From the NCBI GenBank assembly GCA_029240815.1, contig JARDZO010000174.1:1-11997 (forward strand): a stretch of 11,997 nucleotides of DNA. The letters are read 5' to 3'. How positions within the stretch are numbered: position 1 is the stretch's first letter; every line of letters begins with the position of its first letter. Below the pieces are notes generated by a model that had not been told where the DNA came from, made no database searches, and worked only from the letters and a program-made list of their open reading frames with translations. This DNA comes from Brevibacillus sp. (GTDB lineage: Bacteria; Bacillota; Bacilli; Brevibacillales; Brevibacillaceae). Below are positions 6,373 to 11,997 of the stretch, piece by piece. The position numbers and the translations under genes are program-made.

Positions 6373-6399
6373 TGTATGATGAAATTTCCACTTTGTCAA
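6371..6399 (-). promoter_or_regulatory. Sigma-A promoter of mhqR
   Basis: On the - strand a perfect -35 TTGACA (complement of 6394-6399), a 17-base spacer and -10 TACAAT (complement of 6371-6376; five of six consensus bases). It is about 42 bases before the mhqR GTG. It is the strongest promoter by eye in this window and is directly overlapped by the repressor box. Confidence 0.85.
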
Positions 6400-6485
6400 C
6401 AAGATCGTTTGAAAAAAATTACCCCTGCGCCTCTGAACAAGATTGATACCTTGCTGTCACAGGCACCCAAACCACAATCATAAAG

Positions 6486-6511
6486 ACATCCCCCCTTTAG
6501 TGGAGGGATGT
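6486..6511 (-). terminator. Terminator of the MFS exporter gene
   Basis: ACATCCCCCC (6486-6495) and GGAGGGATGT (6502-6511) form a 10-bp stem (one wobble) with a 6-base loop. It begins 8 bases after the exporter stop. The - strand tail is CTTTATG, only a short T-run, whereas the + strand tail is TTTTCTAT. It probably ends the exporter transcript and separates it from mhqR. The remaining 6400-6485 shows nothing recognisable. Confidence 0.65.
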
Positions 6512-6519
6512 TTTCTATC

Positions 6520-8004
6520 TCAGCTGGGTGATACTTGCTTTGCTGTAGGTTGCTTTTCTGGCGCAGCCGACCGTTTCAGAAAAAAGGATGCGATCAGCGC
6601 GATGACCACCAAGGCAAAAGCCAACAGGAACGCGCTCTTCATCCCTGCGATCATGGAGAGCATTTTCAATGTAGATTCGTCCTGTCCCGGAATCGGATTC
6701 TGCAAATACTGTTTGGTGCCATTCATCATGACCGTTACCAGCAAGGCTGTCCCTACAGCACCTGCTACCTGCTGCAGCGTACCGATGATAGCCGTGCCAT
6801 GGGGATACAAAGGGGGCGGGAGTTCATTCAGCGCATTCGTCATCACCGGCATCATCAGCATGGAAATGCCCAGCATGAGCGAGGTATTCAGCAGCATGAT
6901 CATCAGGTACGAGATCGTTACGCCAATGAAAGCAAATTGACACAAGGTATGCGCAATCAGCAGCAATCCGATGATCGCCAGCCACTTCGCCCCAAACTTA
7001 TCGAACAGTCGGCCCGTGATCGGCGACATGATCCCCATGATCACTCCGCCAGGCAGCATAACCAGTCCTGCCTCAAACGGAGTGTAGCCCAGAGCATTCT
7101 GTAGGAAAATAGGCAACAGCATCATCGCTGAGAACATTGCCATCATCACGATGATCATGATCAGAGTCGATATTCGAAAAATGCGATACTGAAACGTTCG
7201 CAGATCAAGCAATGGCTCCGCTATCCGCAACTGTCTTCTGGTAAAGAGCGCGAGTGATATGACGCCTATGACGATCGGAAGCAGGACTCCATAGCCGGAC
7301 CATCCTCCATGCCCTTCACTTGCACTGCTAAATCCGTACACAATCCCGCCAAATCCCAGAGTAGAAAGCAGGAGCGATAACAGATCGACATGAGGCTTCG
7401 TTGTCTCTGTGACGTTTTTCAGTCTGGCAAAGGCAAAGATCATGACGAACACGGCAATCGGCAGTACCCCATAGAAAAGGTATCGCCAGCTAAAATGCTC
7501 TACGATGATTCCCGACAAGGTCGGACCAATTGCGGGAGCAAAAGTGATCACAATCCCGATCGTCCCCATCGCTGATCCCCTTTTTTCGATTGGAACGATA
7601 GCGAATACCACATTGGTCAGCAAAGGGAACAGTAGTCCCGTACCTGCCGCCTGAAGAATTCTTCCGATGACGAGTGTAGAAAACCCCGGCGAGAGGGCGG
7701 CGATGAGTGTTCCTAGTGTGAAGAGTCCCATCGCAGATAAAAACAACCCTCTGGTCGTGAATCGTTGGAGTAAATAAGCAGTGACGGGAATGAGCACGCC
7801 GATAATGAGTAAATACCCTGTTGTTAGCCATTGCGCCGTGCTTGGCAAGATGCCGAGGTCAGCCATGATTTTGGATAGAGCCACATTCAGCAGCGTTTCA
7901 TTCAGGATCGCCACAAATACGCCCAAAATCATTACCATGACCACCATGAAGTTGCCCTTGCTCCCGAACGTACCCCCTGCACGCTTCAAGTTCTGTGTGT
8001 CCAC
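6520..8004 (-). CDS. DHA2-family (EmrB/QacA-type) MFS multidrug exporter, 14 helices
   Basis: A proton-driven drug exporter of the major facilitator superfamily. About 14 hydrophobic segments are visible, as in the DHA2 family. Family motifs are LNETLLNVAL in helix 1, the motif-B version GRILQAAGTG, the motif-C antiporter signature APAIGPTLSG followed by HFSWRYLF, and a second motif-A copy GRLFDKFGAK. The frame is open to an ATG at 8049, but that codon has no ribosome binding site. AAGGAG (8012-8017) lies 7 bases before the GTG at 8004, so I choose GTG, giving 494 residues of typical length. The drug specificity cannot be predicted. No MhqR-like box was found upstream, so I see no evidence that it belongs to the quinone regulon despite lying next to mhqR on the same strand. 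It has its own terminator. Confidence 0.85.
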   Translation of the reverse strand: MDTQNLKRAGGTFGSKGNFMVVMVMILGVFVAILNETLLNVALSKIMADLGILPSTAQWLTTGYLLIIGVLIPVTAYLLQRFTTRGLFLSAMGLFTLGTLIAALSPGFSTLVIGRILQAAGTGLLFPLLTNVVFAIVPIEKRGSAMGTIGIVITFAPAIGPTLSGIIVEHFSWRYLFYGVLPIAVFVMIFAFARLKNVTETTKPHVDLLSLLLSTLGFGGIVYGFSSASEGHGGWSGYGVLLPIVIGVISLALFTRRQLRIAEPLLDLRTFQYRIFRISTLIMIIVMMAMFSAMMLLPIFLQNALGYTPFEAGLVMLPGGVIMGIMSPITGRLFDKFGAKWLAIIGLLLIAHTLCQFAFIGVTISYLMIMLLNTSLMLGISMLMMPVMTNALNELPPPLYPHGTAIIGTLQQVAGAVGTALLVTVMMNGTKQYLQNPIPGQDESTLKMLSMIAGMKSAFLLAFALVVIALIASFFLKRSAAPEKQPTAKQVSPS

Positions 8005-8149
8005 AATCATTCTCCTTTCCGTGTCGTATGGATCGAACCGCTTACCCATGTCCCGTACACGTTAAAATTACAGCCCCCCCATTCTAGCGTGAAAAGGAGC
8101 CGGAGATTTCTTCTCGATTGCGATGTTGGGCGAAATAATGATTTTCACT

Positions 8150-8179
8150 TTTACAAACATACGTTCCCGACTTTATAAT
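8150..8179 (+). promoter_or_regulatory. Sigma-A promoter of the VOC gene
   Basis: TTTACA (8150-8155; five of six -35 consensus bases), an 18-base spacer and a perfect TATAAT (8174-8179). It lies about 80 bases before the VOC start, in the divergent gap shared with the MFS exporter. No equally good promoter was found for the exporter on the other strand. Confidence 0.7.
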
Positions 8180-8258
8180 CAAATTGCGGGCAACACTGGG
8201 AGATAGACCCATTCTCGCACAGAACGGTATGACCCATTCTATATATCCAAGGAGCTGA

Positions 8259-8696
8259 ATGTTCATGACACTGCGATTGACTCCCTACCTCATGATGGAT
8301 GGTAATGCAAAAGAAGCCATCGAGTTCTACGAGAAAGCATTGGAAGCCAAAGTGCTCTTCCAACAAACGTTCGGAGAGATGCCGGAAAACCCTGAGTTTC
8401 CTTTGCCTGAAGCTGCCCGTAATCGCATCGGACATGCCATGGTCAAGATCGGAGAATCCGACCTGATGTTTTCGGATACATTCCCTGGTCAGCCCGTTCA
8501 AATTGGGAATCAGGTGACCATCTGCATCTCGACCAACGATCCTGCAAAATCCAGACAATTGTTTGAAGCCCTGCAAGAAGGCGGCACTGTCGTCATGCCG
8601 TTGCAGGAAGCTTTTTTTAGTCCCGCCTACGGCATTGTTACGGACAAGTTTGGCGTGAATTTCCAAATCTACACAGAAGGCCAACACAATATGTAA
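8259..8696 (+). CDS. PhnB-like VOC/glyoxalase-fold protein
   Basis: A 145-residue protein of the PhnB (YjdN) branch of the vicinal oxygen chelate superfamily. The N-terminal LTPYLMMDGNAKEAIEFYEK (about 7-26) is the classic PhnB start. The end has AYGIVTDKFGVNFQIYTE, the usual last strands containing the DxFGxxW/F-like motif. The two babababa units should form one metal-site domain per dimer. Reaction and substrate are unknown for most of this branch, and members are often misnamed 3-demethylubiquinone methyltransferase. Two starts are possible: ATG 8259 (4 bases after AAGGAG) and ATG 8265 (10 bases after it). The first is given, and the difference is two residues. The gene is monocistronic with a clear promoter and a strong terminator, divergent from the MFS exporter. 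Confidence 0.87.
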   Translation: MFMTLRLTPYLMMDGNAKEAIEFYEKALEAKVLFQQTFGEMPENPEFPLPEAARNRIGHAMVKIGESDLMFSDTFPGQPVQIGNQVTICISTNDPAKSRQLFEALQEGGTVVMPLQEAFFSPAYGIVTDKFGVNFQIYTEGQHNM

Positions 8697-8700
8697 AAGT

Positions 8701-8736
8701 AAAAACGAGTCGCCGGCTATAGGTGACTCGTTTTTT
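8701..8736 (+). terminator. Strong terminator after the VOC gene, probably bidirectional
   Basis: ACGAGTCGCC (8705-8714) and GGTGACTCGT (8722-8731) form a 10-bp stem with one G-T wobble. Six T residues follow on the + strand and five A residues precede. It starts 5 bases after the VOC stop. On the - strand it would also stop transcripts coming from the 8743-9074 region. Confidence 0.9.
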
Positions 8737-8742
8737 CTCTAT

Positions 8743-8799
8743 CTAAAAACGCGGCACGGGTATAGAGCTCGATGCTTGGAGGTATAGCCATTTTTTCAT
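8743..8799 (-). CDS. Doubtful 18-residue peptide frame
   Basis: A very short frame beginning MKKWLYLQ and ending PRF-stop. It lies between the terminator of the small Cys-rich gene and the bidirectional terminator at 8701-8736. AAAGGGGG lies 6 bases before the ATG at 8799, and a second in-frame ATG is at 8805. A weak promoter-like TTGAAG...GATAAA pair lies about 25-50 bases upstream. There is too little sequence to show coding selection. It may be a leaderless remnant, a small regulatory transcript or chance. Otherwise I see nothing in 8737-8874. Confidence 0.2.
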   Translation of the reverse strand: MKKWLYLQASSSIPVPRF

Positions 8800-8874
8800 T
8801 TTCATCCCCCTTTGGTTTATCCATATTTTTACGGACGCTTCAAGAAGGGAATGGTTTCGTTTTTACTTCTTTTC

Positions 8875-8907
8875 AAAAAAACCGACTTCCCTGTGGAAAG
8901 GAGTCGG
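8875..8907 (-). terminator. Terminator of the small Cys-rich protein gene
   Basis: CCGACT (8882-8887) pairs with AGTCGG (8902-8907), with an inner CC/GG pair after a bulge. On the - strand the stem is followed by seven T residues (complement of 8875-8881). It begins 8 bases after the stop of the small gene at 8916-9074, which supports that gene being real. Confidence 0.75.
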
Positions 8908-8915
8908 ATCTTCAT

Positions 8916-9074
8916 TTATCTATGTTCGACACTCTCCCACTCATGCATTCCGCAGCAGGAGCATGTGATCGCAATCGCACTGTTGCCTACGAGCATGTCC
9001 TCCATTTCCTCGGAATAACCGCACCATTGGCATACGAAAAACTCTGTCATGACTATTTTAGCTGGTTGTTCCAC
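8916..9074 (-). CDS. Small Cys-rich (zinc-ribbon-like) protein, 52 residues, unrecognised
   Basis: I do not recognise this family. The 52-residue product begins MEQPAKIVMTEFFVCQWCGY and ends with CSCCGMHEWESVEHR. Cysteines at 15, 18, 38, 40 and 41, and His44, give a CxxC-x19-CxCC pattern suggestive of a small zinc ribbon or other metal-binding knuckle. It has no signal peptide or membrane segment, so it is probably cytoplasmic. Evidence that it is a gene: the GTG at 9074 follows a near-ideal AAGGAGG with 6 bases between, the frame stops at a terminator 8 bases downstream, and the gap is otherwise empty. A possible promoter (TTGAAA...TATAAA, with a long 19-base spacer) lies just upstream. It is separated from copA by a strong terminator, so it is a separate transcript. 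A copper- or zinc-related job is only a guess from its cysteines and its neighbour. Confidence 0.65.
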   Translation of the reverse strand: MEQPAKIVMTEFFVCQWCGYSEEMEDMLVGNSAIAITCSCCGMHEWESVEHR

Positions 9075-9185
9075 GTTGCTCCTCCTTCCGCTCATTCTGC
9101 ACCTTTATAGTTTTTACCAAAATTTTGCTTTCAACGCGTTCTTACTCCAAGTAACTACTTTTCATTCCATTTCCGGCTGAAATAG

Positions 9186-9225
9186 AAAAGGCATTTCCAA
9201 CCCTCGAGAAAGGTTGGAAATGCCT
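9186..9225 (-). terminator. Terminator of the copper ATPase gene
   Basis: AGGCATTTCCAACC (9189-9202) and GGTTGGAAATGCCT (9212-9225) form a perfect 14-bp stem with a 9-base loop. On the - strand it is followed by TTTCTATTTC. It starts about 20 bases after the ATPase stop at 9244. Confidence 0.85.
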
Positions 9226-9243
9226 AAATAACCAGTGAAATCA

Positions 9244-11424
9244 TCATTTACTTCCTCTCAACCGCAAAGAGTTCATCACAACGGAAAGAGAGCTAAAGGC
9301 CATCGCGATCCCTGCCATCCAAGGCGCCAGAAAGCCGATCATGGTCGCTGGAATGGCAACTGCATTGTAAAAAAGAGCCCAAAATAAGTTTTGTCGGATG
9401 TTCTTCATCGTTTGTTGACTGAGGAGGAATGCGTGGACGATTCCCATCAGTTCGCCGTGCATAATCAGTACATCAGCGGAGTCTTTCGAGATATCTGCTC
9501 CGGTCCCGAGAGCGATTCCGATATGGGAAGCCATCAGAGCCGGAGCATCATTGATCCCATCTCCAACCATGGCGACAGTTCTCCCCCTCTTCTGCAGATC
9601 CTGAATGATCTGCGCCTTTTCAGCCGGCAGTCTTCCTGCGTATACTCGCGATATCCCCGCCTGTTTGGCTATACTCCACGCCGTTTGTTCATTGTCACCT
9701 GTGATGATCATGATATCTTTCCCGAGTCTTTTCAGTCGACGAACGGCGAGCTCGGCATCTTCCTTCAACGGATCCGATAGGGCGATATAACCGGCCAGCT
9801 GTTGGTTGATCGCGACCAGCATGACGATTTTCCCCGCCGTAGCATGCGAATGAATGCTTTCCCTTATAGTGGATACGTCTATGCTATGGCTGTCCATAAG
9901 CTTGGCAGAGCCCACAATGACCGAATGTCCGTGAACACTTGCGATGATCCCGTATCCAGGCAAGGGTGTGAATGAAGATGGTGTAGGGATCGGTGTCCCC
10001 CGATTTTTCATGTAGGTGACGATCGCTGCTGCCAGAGGGTGCTCGGATGCCGTCTCAGCCGCAGCCACCAGCCGCATGAACTCTTCTTTTGACCAGTTTT
10101 GCGTATAGATGTCCATGACCTCGTGTTTGCCTTTTGTCAGGGTACCTGTTTTGTCCAATATGACGGTGTCTACCTTTTGCAGCGTCTCCAGGTCCTTGCC
10201 CTGTTTGAATAAAATGCCCAACTGTGCGGCTCTACCGGAAGCGACCAGAATAGACATCGGAGTTGCCAGCCCTAATGCACACGGGCAGGCGATGATGAGT
10301 ACCGCAATCGCTTTTTCCAGTGATTGTCCAAAGTCATGAGAAGTATACAGATAATACCAGGCTAGAAATGAAGTAACCGCAATCGTAATAATGATGGGCA
10401 CAAATATATCGGTCATCTCGTCTGCCATACGTTGTATCGGTGCTTTGGACATCTGTGCTTCTTCTACCGTTCTGACAACTTGCGTGAGTGCCGTTTCGTT
10501 ACCTACTTTGGTCGTTTTTACCTTCAGCCACCCATTTTGGTTCAACGTCGCTCCGATGACCGTTTGACCGCTCCACTTCTCGACTGGCAGACTTTCTCCG
10601 GTAAAGATAGACTGGTCTACCGTCGACTGGCCTTCGATGACAAGACCATCGGTAGGGATTCGCTCGCCAGGCTTGACGATAAAAATATCCCCGACGACCA
10701 GCTCCGTTACCGGAACAGCAGCAACGCCTGACGGCCGTACCACATTCGCAACTTTAGGCTGCAGATGATTTAATTGCCGGATCGCGTTTTTACTCCGATC
10801 CTTGGCCATCGCCTCCAAATATTTGCCTAGCAAGAGAAAGGTAAAAATGACAGCACACGTCTCGTAGTAGAGCGTAAGCCCATGAGTGGATGTTGGCAAG
10901 GCGGCGAAGGTAAGGTAGTGGCTATAAAAAAAGGCAGCGGACGTACTCAGAACGACTAACACATCCATGTTAGCCATCCTGTTCTTTACAGCATTCCAAG
11001 CCCCCATATAAAAGGGATAACCGATCCAAAACTGAATGGGGAGCGCCAACACTAACTGAAAGTAGGGATGCAGGAACAAAGACGGAACCCAAATGAACGA
11101 GGAAAAAGAAAAGTGGGCAGCCATCGCCCAGAGAAACGGAATCGTCAGGATGCACGAAAATAGAAACCGGCGAAACAGGTCATGCTTCTCCGAATGTGTC
11201 TCTCCTTCTTGCTCCGGCTTTGCCTGATAGCCCAGCTTTTCAATCCTCGCAATAATCGCCTCATCATCAATTTGCTGATCGTCATAAGCGACGCGCGCTT
11301 TGTTCGTCGTTAAGCTCACCTGAACTTCTATGACACCATTCGTTTTTGTCAGTATTTTTTCGATCCGACTCGCGCAAGCTGCACAAGTCATTCCCGTGAC
11401 CTGATAGGTCTGTCTCATGGTCAT
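9244..11424 (-). CDS. copA: CopA-type Cu(+)-exporting P1B ATPase
   Basis: A 726-residue heavy-metal P-type ATPase pumping Cu(+) (possibly Ag(+)) out of the cytoplasm. From the N-terminus: one HMA domain with GMTCAAC (Cys14, Cys17), helices 1-4, actuator TGES (275-278), the transport motif CPC (380-382) in helix 6, phosphorylated Asp424 in DKTGTLT, SEHPL (His462) and TGDN in the nucleotide domain, then hinge GDGINDAP (621-628). Helix 7 has YN (686-687), and helix 8 has Met708 and SS (711-712). CPC with YN and MxxSS is the Cu(+)-specific P1B-1 signature. It has one HMA domain where B. subtilis CopA has two (about 800 residues), so it is a shorter version and not truncated. ATG 11424 follows AAAGGGGTG by 7 bases; an in-frame ATG two codons on is less well placed. 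No copZ or csoR lies beside it, and no CsoR- or CueR-type palindrome is evident in the divergent gap. Confidence 0.95.
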   Translation of the reverse strand: MTMRQTYQVTGMTCAACASRIEKILTKTNGVIEVQVSLTTNKARVAYDDQQIDDEAIIARIEKLGYQAKPEQEGETHSEKHDLFRRFLFSCILTIPFLWAMAAHFSFSSFIWVPSLFLHPYFQLVLALPIQFWIGYPFYMGAWNAVKNRMANMDVLVVLSTSAAFFYSHYLTFAALPTSTHGLTLYYETCAVIFTFLLLGKYLEAMAKDRSKNAIRQLNHLQPKVANVVRPSGVAAVPVTELVVGDIFIVKPGERIPTDGLVIEGQSTVDQSIFTGESLPVEKWSGQTVIGATLNQNGWLKVKTTKVGNETALTQVVRTVEEAQMSKAPIQRMADEMTDIFVPIIITIAVTSFLAWYYLYTSHDFGQSLEKAIAVLIIACPCALGLATPMSILVASGRAAQLGILFKQGKDLETLQKVDTVILDKTGTLTKGKHEVMDIYTQNWSKEEFMRLVAAAETASEHPLAAAIVTYMKNRGTPIPTPSSFTPLPGYGIIASVHGHSVIVGSAKLMDSHSIDVSTIRESIHSHATAGKIVMLVAINQQLAGYIALSDPLKEDAELAVRRLKRLGKDIMIITGDNEQTAWSIAKQAGISRVYAGRLPAEKAQIIQDLQKRGRTVAMVGDGINDAPALMASHIGIALGTGADISKDSADVLIMHGELMGIVHAFLLSQQTMKNIRQNLFWALFYNAVAIPATMIGFLAPWMAGIAMAFSSLSVVMNSLRLRGSK

Positions 11425-11585
11425 CTACGAACACCCCTTTGTTACGACCGCATGTCCCGCTGTAGTAATACGTATGCGCAACCAAAAGGATTTAGAAATG
11501 AAAGCGATGGCTTCCGCAGTAGGGATCAGATAAATCGAATGGAACCGACTTTCTCTGAATACGATAGGGTGCTTGCATTACGGAG

Positions 11586-11600
11586 AGAAAGCGGTGATCC
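11586..11600 (+). promoter_or_regulatory. Extended Shine-Dalgarno fixing a TTG start
   Basis: AGAAAGCGGTGATCC is almost the full complement of the 16S rRNA 3' end (AGAAAGGAGGTGATCC, with GA replaced by C). Its GGTGAT is placed correctly for the TTG at 11602. It decides that start over an in-frame ATG at 11539, which lacks a well-spaced site. Confidence 0.75.
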
Positions 11601-11601
11601 T

Positions 11602-11997
11602 TTGAAACGAGCCTTTCGCCTTTCCGGCCTTTTCCTTGCTGCCTTCCTATCGCTGTCTGCATGCTCTTCTTCGCATTCCGGTCACCCCGAAGCGACTTCC
11701 CCATCTGCTTCCGAGTCGGGTAAGCTGACCTTGCAGGAATTTTCCCTGCCCATTCAAGTGAACATCCAGCCTGCACCGCCCAAGATCCTCAACGAAAATG
11801 ATCTGCATATCGTGCTGCCAAAAGAACAGGCAGACAGATGGAAAGACGCCAAAGTCTCGGTCATCGTGTCGATGCCGAGTATGGACCACGGAGATCTGCA
11901 GGTAACAGCTGAATATCAGGAGTCAGGAGAGTTCGTCGCGAAAATCGTGCCTACGATGGTAGGAGAATGGAAAGCCGATATTACGTTCGAAGCGGAA
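11602..11997 (+). CDS. YtkA/FixH-like lipoprotein, 5' part only (runs off the right edge)
   Basis: The first 132 codons of a secreted lipoprotein. MKRAF is followed by a hydrophobic core and the lipobox LSAC (lipidated Cys21), then a Ser/Pro/Glu-rich linker to about residue 40. A beta-rich domain contains SVIVSMPSMDHGD (about 96-108), EYQESGEFVAKI (114-125) and MVGEWKADITF. The Met/His-rich 'MPSMDHG' followed by a 'G.W.....' strand resembles the YtkA-like/FixH domain; family members have been linked to copper handling and cytochrome oxidase maturation. It should sit on the outer face of the membrane. Divergence from copA (177-base shared gap) fits a metal-related role, but this is inference. 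The TTG start follows an extended Shine-Dalgarno. Starting at the ATG 11539 would give an atypically long signal-peptide N-region. No stop codon lies within the window. Confidence 0.72.
   Translation, partial: MKRAFRLSGLFLAAFLSLSACSSSHSGHPEATSPSASESGKLTLQEFSLPIQVNIQPAPPKILNENDLHIVLPKEQADRWKDAKVSVIVSMPSMDHGDLQVTAEYQESGEFVAKIVPTMVGEWKADITFEAE

Noticed and set aside
6420..6485. 20-codon - strand frame starting MIVVWVP after the exporter terminator
   Set aside because: Its only purine-rich upstream sequence is the GGGGGG arm of the terminator, and it has no downstream signals.
8005..8049. Longer MFS exporter start at ATG 8049
   Set aside because: It has no ribosome binding site, while AAGGAG sits 7 bases before the GTG at 8004 inside this extension.
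8050..8258. MhqR box upstream of the MFS exporter, which would add it to the quinone regulon
   Set aside because: No TATCT...AGATA palindrome is present in this gap.
11425..11601. CsoR, CueR or CopY operator in the copA/lipoprotein gap
   Set aside because: I found no GC-rich TACCC...GGGTA, ACCTTCC...GGAAGGT or TACANNTGTA palindrome; the only dyad is a short ATACGTAT.
11492..11889. Two overlapping - strand frames opposite the lipoprotein
   Set aside because: They are antisense to a gene with lipobox and extended Shine-Dalgarno, and are rich in Arg/His/Gln in the way shadow frames usually are.

Overview
The window looks like chromosomal DNA from a moderate-GC member of the Bacillota, most like the Brevibacillus/Paenibacillus side of the Bacilli. 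The reasons are strong purine-rich ribosome binding sites, use of GTG and TTG starts, many U-tailed hairpin terminators, and an MhqR-type MarR repressor with its characteristic operator. This placement is inferred from style and gene families only. No rRNA, tRNA, CRISPR array, transposase or integrase was seen.

Left part (1-2048): a polytopic permease of unknown substrate on the - strand, followed by a terminator at 21-54. Upstream of it is a 393-base gap holding a cre-like (CcpA) site, an AT-rich inverted repeat, and two tandem terminators that close the next operon.

Centre (2049-6399), the main interest: a compact quinone/aromatic-electrophile detoxification locus, all on the - strand. In transcription order it runs mhqR-like repressor, flavodoxin-like WrbA-type quinone reductase, MhqN/YodC-type nitroreductase, MhqE/MhqO-type ring-cleaving dioxygenase, MhqD-type carboxylesterase, then a second WrbA-type reductase. 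Two almost identical palindromes (TATCTTAAATTCGAGATA and TATCTTTAATTCGAGATA) sit in front of the first reductase and over the start region of an excellent sigma-A promoter for the repressor. This implies autoregulation and control of the operon. A degenerate third copy precedes the nitroreductase. From knowledge of the B. subtilis MhqR regulon, the expected logic is: quinones inactivate the repressor; the reductases and nitroreductase reduce quinones to hydroquinones; the dioxygenase opens the ring; the hydrolase processes products. In B. subtilis these functions are scattered, whereas here they are gathered beside the repressor.

Right-centre (6486-8736): a 14-helix DHA2-type drug exporter (-), then a divergent PhnB-like VOC protein (+) with a clear promoter and terminator.

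Right part (8737-11997): a gene-poor stretch that hides a small, previously easy-to-miss CxxC...CxCC protein (52 aa, -) with its own Shine-Dalgarno and terminator, plus a doubtful 18-codon frame. Beyond it are a CopA-type Cu(+) P-type ATPase (-) and, divergent from it, the start of a YtkA/FixH-like lipoprotein (+) that runs off the right edge.
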